Shown here piece by piece: positions 9,250 through 17,634 of a DNA stretch of 64,000 nucleotides. Each line of letters starts with the position of its first letter. Positions within the stretch are counted from its first letter, which is position 1. Source of the stretch: Sphingobacteriia bacterium (GTDB lineage: Bacteria > Pseudomonadota > Alphaproteobacteria > Rickettsiales > 33-17); the NCBI GenBank assembly GCA_017304685.1, contig JAFKLR010000003.1:62001-126000 (forward strand), in the 5' to 3' direction. The notes below the pieces were generated by a model, which was not told the DNA's origin, made no database searches, and saw nothing but the letters and a program-made list of their open reading frames with translations. The translations under genes were made by a program, and so were the position numbers.

Positions 9250-10581
9250 TTAATTTAATGAAAGTAAATTTGACCATGCTGGATCCGAACCTTCAGCAGG
9301 TGTTGGAATTTCTCTTTCATTATAACCTGTAAGATCAATTGCATAAATTTTAGCAGGTGCAATTTGGCGTCCACTAGGTGACTCTTGTTTAGCATACATA
9401 ATTACTCTGCCATTAGGTGACCAAGTAGGACCTTCAACTAAATAACCACGTGCTAAAATTCTTTCGCCGCTTCCATCTAATCTCATGACACCTATAGAAA
9501 ATTGCCCACTACCATCCCCCCATTTGGTGAAAGCAACTAAATCACCACGTGGTGAAACTACAGGAGTTGCATAACGGCCATTACCAAAGCTAATTCTTTT
9601 AGCTTCTCCACCCCATGCTGACATAATGTAAAGTTGCGGTTTACCACTTCTATCTGAATTGAAAACAATTTGTTGTCCATCTGGTGTATAACATGGAGAA
9701 GTATTAATTGCATTCCCTTCTGTTAGCTTCTTCATTTGGGATGTAGCAAGTTCTAAAGTATGAATTTGTGTATTACCATTACGTGCAATAGACATGATTA
9801 CAGATTTTCCATCTGGTGAAAAACGAGGTGCAAATGACATTCCAGGGAAATCACCAAGCAACCTTTCTCTTCCTGTTTCTAAATCACGAATAAATACTTT
9901 TGGAATTTTTCTTGCATAAGACATGTAAAGAATATGATGTGCAGCAGGAGAAAAACGAGGAGTTAAAACTAAATTTTTACCACTAGTAAGGAATTTATGA
10001 TTAGCACCATCATAATCCATAACAGCTAAACGTTTAATACGTTTTGTACCAGGACCACTTTCTGCAACATACACAATTCTTGAATCAAAGAAACCATCTT
10101 CACCTGTTAAGCGTTTATAAATTTCATCAGCAATCATATGCGCTATACGACGCCAGTTTGAATCAACGGTATTATATGATCTACCAGCGATTTGAGCGCC
10201 TGCATATACATCCCATAATCTAAAATTTACTTCAATTTGGTTGCCATTTTTTTCAATTGCACCAATGCTTAAAGCAGTTGCGTTTACTTGTCTCCAAGAG
10301 GCAAAATTGGGTACAGTATTTTTACCATCTTTAATATATTCAATAAATGCATTAGGAGGAATTGCTCTAAATAAACCTGAGCTTTCTAGATCATTAGCAA
10401 TAACTTGAGCCATGTTATTACCTAATTCTTTTTCTTGAAAATTATTCCCTGTAAAATCAGGAATAGCTATCGGCATCGGATCAACGTTTCCACGATTAAT
10501 TTCAATTTTAGTAATAGCGAGTGCCTGTGTTGACATGAAAACGCTAATAATAAAACCAAGTTTAACAATCCATCTTTTCAT
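9250..10581 (-). CDS. tolB: Tol-Pal system periplasmic protein TolB
   Basis: Periplasmic beta-propeller protein of the Tol-Pal envelope system that links Pal and TolA. Residues 1-22 form a signal peptide ending STQALA. An N-terminal alpha/beta domain (about 25-165, with SSGLFRAIPPNAF) follows. A propeller of repeats of the type FSPDGKSVIM, YTPDGQQIVFNSDRSGKPQLY and SPRGDLVAF runs from about 175 to the end. The length of 443 is typical. AGAGGAAAAA precedes the ATG. tolA lies immediately upstream (9-base gap). pal and cpoB, which normally follow, are not in the window, and a terminator closes the transcript. Confidence 0.96.
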   Translation of the reverse strand: MKRWIVKLGFIISVFMSTQALAITKIEINRGNVDPMPIAIPDFTGNNFQEKELGNNMAQVIANDLESSGLFRAIPPNAFIEYIKDGKNTVPNFASWRQVNATALSIGAIEKNGNQIEVNFRLWDVYAGAQIAGRSYNTVDSNWRRIAHMIADEIYKRLTGEDGFFDSRIVYVAESGPGTKRIKRLAVMDYDGANHKFLTSGKNLVLTPRFSPAAHHILYMSYARKIPKVFIRDLETGRERLLGDFPGMSFAPRFSPDGKSVIMSIARNGNTQIHTLELATSQMKKLTEGNAINTSPCYTPDGQQIVFNSDRSGKPQLYIMSAWGGEAKRISFGNGRYATPVVSPRGDLVAFTKWGDGSGQFSIGVMRLDGSGERILARGYLVEGPTWSPNGRVIMYAKQESPSGRQIAPAKIYAIDLTGYNEREIPTPAEGSDPAWSNLLSLN

Positions 10582-10590
10582 TTTTTCCTC

Positions 10591-11550
10591 TTAATAAAGC
10601 ATTTGACTTGGGTTAAACGTAAGTTCAATTTCTTTCCAATTACTGTATTTATCAACTGGTAAATTTTTCAGTGGGCTAGCTTTATAAACTGCACGCACTG
10701 CGCTATCTACCGCTGCTTTATACATTGGAGTTCCCGAATTGTATTTATATTGATCAACTATTTTTACGTCAATAACAGATCCATTAGATTCAAGTAAAAT
10801 ATTGAGAATAATAAGCATATCTTTTGCATCTTTTGCGCCCGCAGGTACATTCCAATGTTTTTCTATTTGTGATTTAATAGCATCTTTTTCACTTAGACTT
10901 AAAGCTTTAGTAGGGTCAAATTCACTACTATCAGATTTATCATTTAATTCATTTTCAAGCTCGTCTAAATCTTTTTCAATTTTTGGGCTATGCTTTTTAT
11001 TATGCTTTTTATCAACTGTCGAATCTTCGAGAGTTTTTAAAAGTGAATCAAAGTCAGTGTATTTCTTTTTTTTCTCTTCTTTCTTTTTATCTTTTTTCTT
11101 ATCTTCCTTTTTAGCTTTTTCTTCTTGTTTTTCCTTTTTAATTTGCTCTTTTTTTACGTCTTCTTTTTTATCTTCTTTTTTAATTAAAGAATCTTTTGTA
11201 TCTTTTACTGTGTCCGCTTCTTCGACCTTTGGTTTTTGTTCAGGCTTTATTTCTGTATCTTCGCTAGGTTTTTTCTTATCTTCTATACTTTCTTTTGGTT
11301 TTTCAATTTCAGGCTTAGGTTCTTTTTGTTCAGCAGCTTTTTTGACTTCTTGTGTTTTTTCAGCAGATTTTGCTTGGGTATTTACTTTTCTTTGCTTAAC
11401 ATTAGATTTACCTGTTACAGGTAAGATATCAACTGTAATCGCATATTCTTCTGGAGCAGGATGCCAAAGTGAAGGTAATCCAATAAATAACAATAATAAT
11501 ATTACAAGGTGTAATATTATAGAATATAATAATCCGCGATCAGGTCTCAT
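10591..11550 (-). CDS. tolA: TolA-like envelope protein
   Basis: Inner-membrane anchor of the Tol system that spans the periplasm. A single N-terminal membrane helix (residues 8-26, YSIILHLVILLLLFIGLPSL) precedes a long, extremely Lys/Glu-rich segment (about 50-180) expected to form an extended helix. A C-terminal globular domain of TolA/TonB type (about 215-319) contains KSQIEKHWNVP and the AVDSAVRAVYKASPLKNLP region typical of TolA domain III. It forms an operon with tolB. The biased codons of the Lys/Glu region create a long, spurious open frame on the other strand. Confidence 0.9.
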   Translation of the reverse strand: MRPDRGLLYSIILHLVILLLLFIGLPSLWHPAPEEYAITVDILPVTGKSNVKQRKVNTQAKSAEKTQEVKKAAEQKEPKPEIEKPKESIEDKKKPSEDTEIKPEQKPKVEEADTVKDTKDSLIKKEDKKEDVKKEQIKKEKQEEKAKKEDKKKDKKKEEKKKKYTDFDSLLKTLEDSTVDKKHNKKHSPKIEKDLDELENELNDKSDSSEFDPTKALSLSEKDAIKSQIEKHWNVPAGAKDAKDMLIILNILLESNGSVIDVKIVDQYKYNSGTPMYKAAVDSAVRAVYKASPLKNLPVDKYSNWKEIELTFNPSQMLY

Positions 11551-11688
11551 TAGTTAATATTTATCTATCTAAAAAGTTAATTCCCTAAAAATTAATACTT
11601 TATCAAGTAAAAATCAATCTAAGTTTAAACTAATTAAGGTAAAAATTCTATTAAAATTTTAACTAATTATTACAAAATATTACCAAGC

Positions 11689-11716
11689 TTGCAGTGTTTT
11701 AATAGTTATGTATAAT
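11689..11716 (+). promoter_or_regulatory. Sigma-70-type promoter for the SlyB-like gene
   Basis: TTGCAG (11689-11694) and a consensus TATAAT (11711-11716) are separated by 16 bases and lie about 50 bases before the ATG at 11768. The -10 element is perfect and the -35 is weak. Confidence 0.5.
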
Positions 11717-11767
11717 ATATCAAATATTAATTACCTATTAAGAAATATGTAATAAAGGTTTAACTCT

Positions 11768-12307
11768 ATGAAAAAGATAGTTGCTATCACATTAATTATA
11801 ATATTATCAGCATGTAATAGTATAAATAAACAGGCTAATACGTGTACTCAAGGTACTATAATTGCAGTACAAGAAGTAGAAAAAGGAAAAAAATCCACAA
11901 TTGCTAAAGGCGCGGGTATTGGTGCGGCGAGTGGGGCTGGTACTGGAGCAGTAGCAGGTTTAACATACGGCAGCCTTGCCTGTGCATCAGTTGCTATGTT
12001 TTTCTGGATTGGAGTACCTTTATGTGCTGCAGTAATTACAAGCAGCGTTGCGACAGGTGGTTTAATTGGAGCAGGGGTTGGAACCGTTGCAGGTGCAGGG
12101 ACAGGGTACCATTTAAAAAAGAAAAAAGATCAAAGCAGTGAAGAAAATTTCGTTTATACAGTAAAAACATATAGTAATGAACTCTTTAGTGCGGAAAAGC
12201 CTAAAGAATTCTTTAAATTAAATGAAGAAGTGACGGTAATTTTAAAAGACAAAAAGCTGATTGATATGATCCCTTTTACAGAAAATTTTGCATGTCCACA
12301 AAATTAA
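11768..12307 (+). CDS. SlyB-like outer-membrane lipoprotein with glycine zipper
   Basis: Probable lipoprotein: the signal peptide ends at an LSAC lipobox with Cys16 as the lipidated residue. The layout matches SlyB: a short strand after the signal (CTQGTIIAVQEV), a glycine-zipper hydrophobic hairpin (about 45-115, with GAGIGAASGAGTGAVAG), then a C-terminal beta domain (about 125-175, FVYTVKTYSNELF, EVTVILKDKKLIDMIP). SlyB-family proteins stabilise the outer membrane under stress; that role here is inferred. A paralogue follows 41 bases downstream. The pair sits, on the opposite strand, between the two tol blocks. Confidence 0.72.
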   Translation: MKKIVAITLIIILSACNSINKQANTCTQGTIIAVQEVEKGKKSTIAKGAGIGAASGAGTGAVAGLTYGSLACASVAMFFWIGVPLCAAVITSSVATGGLIGAGVGTVAGAGTGYHLKKKKDQSSEENFVYTVKTYSNELFSAEKPKEFFKLNEEVTVILKDKKLIDMIPFTENFACPQN

Positions 12308-12348
12308 AAAAATATAGCTTTAAATAATAACTATTATTTATAATCAAA

Positions 12349-12831
12349 ATGAATAAAAAATTAAATATAGTAATCTTTACATTATTACTTTCATCATGTG
12401 TTCATAAAACCCCTCCTACAATTTGTAGGAAAGCAACAGTTATTACGGTGGAAGATGTTAAAGATGATCCTAAAAGGAAATTACTCTTAGGGTTAGAAGT
12501 TTTAGCTACAGCATTAGATGCAATAGTTGCATATGAATATGCAAGTACACCATCGCTTTTTGTACCTTTACATCAACCATACGTAATTAATACCTCTGGT
12601 TTAGCGTTGCAAGCAGAATTATATCAGCAACATCAAGATGATAAAAAGAATAAATTTGTTTATACAGTTCAAATTCTAAACGATAAAAATGCTTATAGAA
12701 TCCTTAAACCTAAACATTTCTTTACATTAGGGGATTCAGTAATTGTTTTAATTAAAGGTAATACAATAATGGATGTTACATTACTTGATGAAACAAGAAA
12801 TGTATGTGAAGTTTATGCATTTAATAAGTAA
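12349..12831 (+). CDS. SlyB-like lipoprotein paralogue lacking the glycine zipper
   Basis: A second lipoprotein, with lipobox LSSC at residues 14-17. Its ends align with the upstream gene: CRKATVITVEDV matches CTQGTIIAVQEV. FVYTVQILNDKNAY with KPKHFFTLGDSVIVLIKGN matches FVYTVKTYSNELF with KPKEFFKLNEEVTVILKDK, and both end with a cysteine after the last strand. The middle differs: the Gly-zipper is replaced by a short segment without the GxxxG repeats. This implies duplication followed by loss or exchange of the membrane-inserting part. It is probably co-transcribed with 11768-12307, and its stop codon lies inside a terminator stem. Confidence 0.68.
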   Translation: MNKKLNIVIFTLLLSSCVHKTPPTICRKATVITVEDVKDDPKRKLLLGLEVLATALDAIVAYEYASTPSLFVPLHQPYVINTSGLALQAELYQQHQDDKKNKFVYTVQILNDKNAYRILKPKHFFTLGDSVIVLIKGNTIMDVTLLDETRNVCEVYAFNK

Positions 12832-12859
12832 CTATCATTAATTTTAATGATAGTTACTT
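12826..12859. terminator. Bidirectional terminator overlapping a stop codon
   Basis: AAGTAACTATCATTA (12826-12840) pairs perfectly with TAATGATAGTTACTT (12845-12859) over a four-base loop, a 15-bp stem. The TAA stop of the upstream lipoprotein gene (12829-12831) lies in the left arm. The minus-strand neighbour stops eight bases further on, so the hairpin can serve both converging genes. Confidence 0.85.
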
Positions 12860-12866
12860 TGTGTAA

Positions 12867-13853
12867 TTAAAATCTACCTTTATCTTCTTTTTTAGATTTA
12901 TTTTTGTTATCAATAGAAGATTTTTTTTTTTCTGGCTTATTTAAACCATCTAATGTGTCATTAAGTTCCTTTAATGCAGAATCAAAATCATCGTTCTTAT
13001 TTGTTTTTAAATCTCTAACTTTTTCTATTTTTTTATCTTTATCTTTTGTTTTATCTAAAAAAATAGGTAAAAGTTTACTATTATTTATCACTTCAATATC
13101 AATTCCAGCTTTCATTAGAGTGTATATTGCATGGGCCATGTAATTATATTTTTCAACCATAACAGAATCATTGTTAAGAGGTGCATTACCTTTAGTAATG
13201 TAAACACCAGGTATTCCACTAACATTTTCTGTTTTGTAACAATCTTTTTCTAATAAGCGTTGTATAAATCTTTTAACCTCAGAAGCTTTATCTCTTCCAA
13301 AATCCTTTTGTATGTTATGAACCATGAAATCAGCTAAATTAAGAAGTGTTTTAGCATTATGTTCTTGTACATGAATATTGTAATTAGGAATCGATTTACC
13401 AGTGGTTATAGAATTTGCTAGATCATCAATTATTGGATCCGGTAATTTTAATTTCACATACCCATTTTCTGGAAGTTTTTTTGTATCAAAGTCCATAGTG
13501 GTTAGGAAGCTAGTCATAGCTTTACTTGTCTCTAATTTGTATGGCTCAATTCCTTTAAGTAGTAGCTCTGCCATCATATTATATCTATCTATATTAATAT
13601 AATTACCTTCAGGAGAGATTTCATTTGGAGTAATGTAAATGCCACTTGGCGTAAAATGATTGGTAGGATCACTTGGAATATATTCAGTTTTGAAATCATG
13701 CATATTTAATAATTTCTCTATAAAATCACGCGCTTTTTGAGCGGAATCTGAACCATATGATTCTCGTATAGCATAATAAAAATTATCATAATTAATAAAT
13801 GGTCTACCTTTCCAGTAACCAATGCTAAGTGTAGGGCTAATGTTATTTTTCAT
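12867..13853 (-). CDS. Unknown protein built from a duplicated domain
   Basis: No family recognised. Two copies of a domain of about 80 residues are visible. Copy 1 (about 25-103) has FYYAIRESYG, ARDFIEKLL, FKTEYIP, GIYIT and RYNMMAELLLKGIE. Copy 2 (about 175-252) has FMVHNIQKDFG, VKRFIQRLLEKD, YKTENV, GVYIT and KYNYMAHAIYTLMKAGID. The last 75 residues are Lys/Asp/Ser-rich and probably disordered. There is no signal peptide or membrane helix. ATG at 13853 is preferred over an in-frame TTG at 13865; neither has a clear ribosome binding site. The gene lies in the insert that separates tolQR from tolAB. Confidence 0.75.
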   Translation of the reverse strand: MKNNISPTLSIGYWKGRPFINYDNFYYAIRESYGSDSAQKARDFIEKLLNMHDFKTEYIPSDPTNHFTPSGIYITPNEISPEGNYINIDRYNMMAELLLKGIEPYKLETSKAMTSFLTTMDFDTKKLPENGYVKLKLPDPIIDDLANSITTGKSIPNYNIHVQEHNAKTLLNLADFMVHNIQKDFGRDKASEVKRFIQRLLEKDCYKTENVSGIPGVYITKGNAPLNNDSVMVEKYNYMAHAIYTLMKAGIDIEVINNSKLLPIFLDKTKDKDKKIEKVRDLKTNKNDDFDSALKELNDTLDGLNKPEKKKSSIDNKNKSKKEDKGRF

Positions 13854-13991
13854 ATAACTAACCAATTATTTCAATTAATCAATAGTATATTAATTATATA
13901 TTAAGTTATTAACTAATGCAATGAGGATTGTTTAATATTAGTTATAGAAGATATGAATTATAAACAAAACTTTAACTATCAACTATTTACT

Positions 13992-14504
13992 TTAAAAACT
14001 AAAAATAAGCATAGGATGAGGGATAGGATACTCAACAGTTTTTCTGCTTTCACTGAAATTGTTATTTGTATAATCAAATATTATTTTACGCCAAAATTGA
14101 AGGGCAGGTTTGTTTTCAGGAATAACTGCAACTTCCCATTTACCTTTAAATTTATTAAAAATTTCAAAGGCTATTTTTTTTCCAATTCCTAACCCTTGAA
14201 ACTTTGCTAAAATAAAAAATTCACCTATATTCCAATCTACTTCGCTTGTAGAACCAATTTTATTTAGTAAAATAAAACCTGCTTTTTCATTATTAATTTT
14301 TATTATAAAAGCGTAGCGATCAGAATCAGTTAAATAATTTTTTAAATCAAAACATTCATAAAGGCCATTTGTAGGTAATTCCCAACCTGGTAAAAAACCG
14401 CAATAGCGAGAAATATCATAAACATAGAATCTAGCCATATTTTGAATAAGTTCGTAAGAATCAAGATTAGCTGGAATTAATAAATATGAGAAAGAATCTA
14501 ACAT
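13992..14504 (-). CDS. GNAT-family N-acetyltransferase
   Basis: Acetyl-CoA-dependent transferase fold of 170 residues. The acetyl-CoA-binding motif A is FQGLGIGKKIAFEIF (about 105-119), followed by WEVAVIPENKPALQFWRKI, the usual strand 5 and helix 4 pattern with an Asn-x-x-Ala. The substrate is unknown. It starts 10 bases after the tolR stop on the same strand, so it is probably the last gene of the long tolQ-tolR transcript, although no functional link to Tol is known. Confidence 0.85.
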   Translation of the reverse strand: MLDSFSYLLIPANLDSYELIQNMARFYVYDISRYCGFLPGWELPTNGLYECFDLKNYLTDSDRYAFIIKINNEKAGFILLNKIGSTSEVDWNIGEFFILAKFQGLGIGKKIAFEIFNKFKGKWEVAVIPENKPALQFWRKIIFDYTNNNFSESRKTVEYPIPHPMLIFSF

Positions 14505-14514
14505 TTATAAAATG

Positions 14515-14952
14515 TTATTTACTTTTCGTAGTAATTTGCGTAACTAAAGCAACTTTAGTAAAGCCTGCATTATTAATTGCGCTTACAGTTTCCATAACTC
14601 TACCATAATCTACTGTTTTATCACCACGAACGAAAATACGAGCATCTTTTTTTTCTTTAGTAATAGCAAGTAATTTTGTGGTTAATTCATCAAATGGTAC
14701 TCTTGAATCTTGAATGTAAACTGAACCTTCTTTGTCTACAGTAACAGATAGTGGTTCGTCATCACCTACTATAGGTGATTCACCAGTTTCTGGTAAATCA
14801 ACATTTACGCCTGAAACTAACATAGGAGAAGTTACCATAAAAATGATGAGTAGCACTAACATAACATCCACAAATGGAGTAACGTTGATATTACTTACAA
14901 GCTCACCATGTTTTCTTTTCTTTTTACTACTTAATGAAATTTCAGCGCCCAT
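14515..14952 (-). CDS. tolR: Tol-Pal system protein TolR (ExbD family)
   Basis: Inner-membrane proton-channel component that works with TolQ to energise TolA. A single membrane helix lies near residues 21-43 (INVTPFVDVMLVLLIIFMV) and carries the essential Asp of the FVDVMLVLLIIFMV motif. The C-terminal periplasmic domain contains VDLPETGESP and IFVRGDKTVDYGRVM. The length of 145 is normal. It follows tolQ after five bases, an operon arrangement. Confidence 0.95.
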   Translation of the reverse strand: MGAEISLSSKKKRKHGELVSNINVTPFVDVMLVLLIIFMVTSPMLVSGVNVDLPETGESPIVGDDEPLSVTVDKEGSVYIQDSRVPFDELTTKLLAITKEKKDARIFVRGDKTVDYGRVMETVSAINNAGFTKVALVTQITTKSK

Positions 14953-14957
14953 TTAAA

Positions 14958-15701
14958 TTACCTTTGATTATCAAGTTCACGTGATAAAAGAGTTTCAAGT
15001 TCTGCTGCAAAATCTTCTAATTTATCAGATAAATTATTTAACTTTGAACTTAATAAATTATAAAAAATTACTGCAGGAATAGCTGCGAATAATCCAATAG
15101 CTGTTGCAAGTAATGCTTCTGCAATACCAGGAGCAACAACTGCTAAAGTAGTATTTTTAGAAGCGGCAATTGATTGGAATGAATGCATGATTCCCCAAAC
15201 TGTTCCAAATAAGCCGATAAATGGTGCAGATGAACCTACTGTTGCAAGTACTGAAAGATGTGAACCTAAATTGGTTATCTCGCGGCTTATAGCTACATTC
15301 ATAGCTTGTGTAATCCTTTCTTTAATTCCTTCTTTTAAATCAGGATTAACGACTGTTGCACTTACATTGTTTTTATTCCATTCTCCCATAGCTGCGCAAA
15401 ATACTACAGCATGTGGATGAGAAGGGCGTATACGTAACTTTTCATAAAGTTGATCTAAAACTTGACCAGACCAAAATTTCTTTTCAAAATTTGTAGATTT
15501 GCTATGAATATTTTTATATTTAAGCCATTTTTCAAACACGATAGCCCAACACCATATAGAAGCAATTATAAGCATAAGCATTACAAGTTGGACTACAAAG
15601 TCTGCTCTTGTAATAAGTGACATAACAGACATATCCATTTGTGCAACAGAACCTGCAACTTCTGCTGCGTTTACTACAGGCGAGTTCAAACCTTCAGCCA
15701 T
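14958..15701 (-). CDS. tolQ: Tol-Pal system protein TolQ (ExbB family)
   Basis: Proton-channel subunit with three membrane helices: about 27-50 (FVVQLVMLMLIIASIWCWAIVF), about 140-165 and about 175-200. The conserved ExbB/TolQ segment GLFGTVWGIMHSFQ and the later VVAPGIAEALLATAIGLFAAIPAVIFYN are both present. ATG at 15701 with an upstream GAGG is preferred over an in-frame TTG at 15707. It heads the tolQ-tolR-GNAT group. Confidence 0.95.
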   Translation of the reverse strand: MAEGLNSPVVNAAEVAGSVAQMDMSVMSLITRADFVVQLVMLMLIIASIWCWAIVFEKWLKYKNIHSKSTNFEKKFWSGQVLDQLYEKLRIRPSHPHAVVFCAAMGEWNKNNVSATVVNPDLKEGIKERITQAMNVAISREITNLGSHLSVLATVGSSAPFIGLFGTVWGIMHSFQSIAASKNTTLAVVAPGIAEALLATAIGLFAAIPAVIFYNLLSSKLNNLSDKLEDFAAELETLLSRELDNQR

Positions 15702-15787
15702 AATCAAAAAACCTCATGCAAAAAAATTAATATTTTATCTTTTGTAAAAATATACTTGAGATTAGAGTTTTTGCAAGGGGGATCAAG

Positions 15788-16843
15788 CTAAATTTCGTAG
15801 AATTTTAAAAAGGTGTGACTTATATGCTTATTCGCTAAATGAATATTATTCAGATCCATATTAAGTCTTATTTCAATTAACATATATCGTAGACTATCTT
15901 TATTGCTAATTTCATCAAATATTTCTTTAGCATCTTTAAGTAAATTTTGGTTTAAACAATAATTAACTATTAATAATCTAGCATCATCGAAGGATTTCGT
16001 TTCTTTAAAAAAATCATATAAGTTTTTTACTTTTTTTTCTAACGGTAGGTCATCTATAAGAATTAAATAAGCGTCAAAAGCTTCTTTCGTAGCTTTAATG
16101 TCAAAGCTCTTATTAATTAAATGCTCTAGTTTTTTATATTGTTTTTTATGTAAGTGAATATCAATTAATAATGGAATCAACTCTATTTCATTATAAAAAT
16201 CACTATTCAAAATTACTTTTTCAGCTTGATCGAAATTAGCTAATGCAACTAGTTCTTTAGCCTTGACTATAGTTAGCCATTTCTCGATTTCTTTTATAAT
16301 CTGGTATCCCTTATAATTCTTTTTAAGAAGATTATGCACTTCTTCAAGCTTTGTTACTTTTTGATTCTCATAAGCATCTTTTGCTATTTCAACAAATTTA
16401 ATAATAGCGGATTCACGAAATTTATTGAAAAAATCTGGTAAGTTTTCATGATCATGAGCTAGAACAATACCATCTAAAAATTCTACAAATTCATTATTTT
16501 TATCTAATGATTTTAAAGCGTTCAAATCTTCATGAGCTTTCTTAGAATCGTTAAGTATGATGCTTGTGAATGCTTCTCTTGTTAAAGATTTTATACGGTT
16601 TTTACGAATTATTTTTATTGAGCTAAAAATTTGAGAAGGGGCTTTTAAAGCTTTAACAAAAAATTTTATGATAAAGGTAGATAGTAAAATTAAAGTGACA
16701 ATTAAAATTAAAATAGCAAGAGCATTAGCTTCAATTTTATATTCTTTAAAAATCAAAATTATATTTTGATCGTAAAATGAAAAAGATACAGCTATAAGTA
16801 CGCAAAGGCCATAGATTGCACTTAGTATTAGTAATCTTACCAT
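15788..16843 (-). CDS. HemY-like membrane-anchored TPR protein
   Basis: Two N-terminal membrane helices (about 4-22 and 41-64) are followed by a cytoplasmic or periplasmic helical domain of TPR type. This matches the alphaproteobacterial HemY N-terminal family (VRLLILSAIYGLCVLIAVSF, then KAPSQIFSSIKIIRKNR). Members are usually 400-500 residues with the heme-biosynthesis label inherited from operon context; this 351-residue copy is short and divergent. AGGA precedes the ATG. It is co-oriented with, and 86 bases upstream of, tolQ. The function is unknown, and the assignment rests mainly on the N-terminus and overall layout. Confidence 0.6.
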   Translation of the reverse strand: MVRLLILSAIYGLCVLIAVSFSFYDQNIILIFKEYKIEANALAILILIVTLILLSTFIIKFFVKALKAPSQIFSSIKIIRKNRIKSLTREAFTSIILNDSKKAHEDLNALKSLDKNNEFVEFLDGIVLAHDHENLPDFFNKFRESAIIKFVEIAKDAYENQKVTKLEEVHNLLKKNYKGYQIIKEIEKWLTIVKAKELVALANFDQAEKVILNSDFYNEIELIPLLIDIHLHKKQYKKLEHLINKSFDIKATKEAFDAYLILIDDLPLEKKVKNLYDFFKETKSFDDARLLIVNYCLNQNLLKDAKEIFDEISNKDSLRYMLIEIRLNMDLNNIHLANKHISHTFLKFYEI

Positions 16844-16888
16844 GAGCTTTATCCTAAAATTATTTTTAAGTATTTGATTCTAACTGTT

Positions 16889-17617
16889 TTATTTATATTT
16901 TTTCAACAATAAATTCATAGGAAGTTTTATTTCTATTACTCCCGCATAGTAAGGTGCTATTGCATAAGGATTAAAACTAATTACTATATTATTTTTAGTT
17001 AGAAAAAATTGATAATTAACTAATTCTTTAGTATTATTAGCAGGCAATAATTGCAATTTTTTATCAGAAGATCTCTCGTAATCATAAAAATAACTATCTT
17101 TATTTTTTATAATTTGATCCCAGAGTAAATCGTTTAGTTTTGAATAATTTTCTTCTGCGATAACATCTTTAAGCTCAACTAATTTTTGTGCTTTGATATC
17201 GAAATTAAAAGTTGTTGTTGCATTGTAACCGTGAGCTCCTCCTGAATAGGTACGCTCTTGGAGAAGGACGCTTATAATATCTTTATAACCTTCTATTTTA
17301 AATTTTACATCACGCTCTGCAACTTCTCCTTCTTTTAAACAAACTTCATTTTTTTTGATATAATCAGAGATTATTTTATTAAATTCTTTTAGCGAAGGGT
17401 GTTTTATAATATCAAACTCTGGATATTCAACATCTTCTTTACATATACATTCATTATTGAGAGTTAAAAAAGCTGAGGGAATATTATTTTCATTACATAC
17501 TTCTTTATTAGGTTTGCTTAATAAATTTTTCTTATCGCTAATTATTTTATAATTAAATTCGTGAGCAAAAGCTGAATTTATAAAAATATAAAATAGAGCT
17601 AAAAATATTAATTTCAT
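16889..17617 (-). CDS. Exported DUF3298/RsiV-like protein
   Basis: A signal peptide (MKLIFLALFYIFINSAFA) is followed by a DUF4163-like region and a DUF3298 domain. Characteristic elements are LQERTYSGGAHGYNATTTFNFD and LKDVIAEENYSKLNDLLWDQI, with the C-terminal FFLTKNNIVISFNPYAIAPYYAG. Such domains occur in lysozyme-binding anti-sigma factors (RsiV) and in many uncharacterised periplasmic proteins; no anti-sigma N-terminus is present here. ATG at 17617 with a GGAG ribosome binding site is chosen over an upstream in-frame TTG. It follows the 452-residue gene closely on the same strand. Confidence 0.78.
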   Translation of the reverse strand: MKLIFLALFYIFINSAFAHEFNYKIISDKKNLLSKPNKEVCNENNIPSAFLTLNNECICKEDVEYPEFDIIKHPSLKEFNKIISDYIKKNEVCLKEGEVAERDVKFKIEGYKDIISVLLQERTYSGGAHGYNATTTFNFDIKAQKLVELKDVIAEENYSKLNDLLWDQIIKNKDSYFYDYERSSDKKLQLLPANNTKELVNYQFFLTKNNIVISFNPYAIAPYYAGVIEIKLPMNLLLKKYK

Positions 17618-17634
17618 AAAAATCTCCAAAATAT

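Noticed and set aside
10802..11557. 251-codon plus-strand frame
   Set aside because: It is antisense to tolA; the Phe/Ser/Leu-rich product is the mirror of the Lys/Glu-rich TolA segment.
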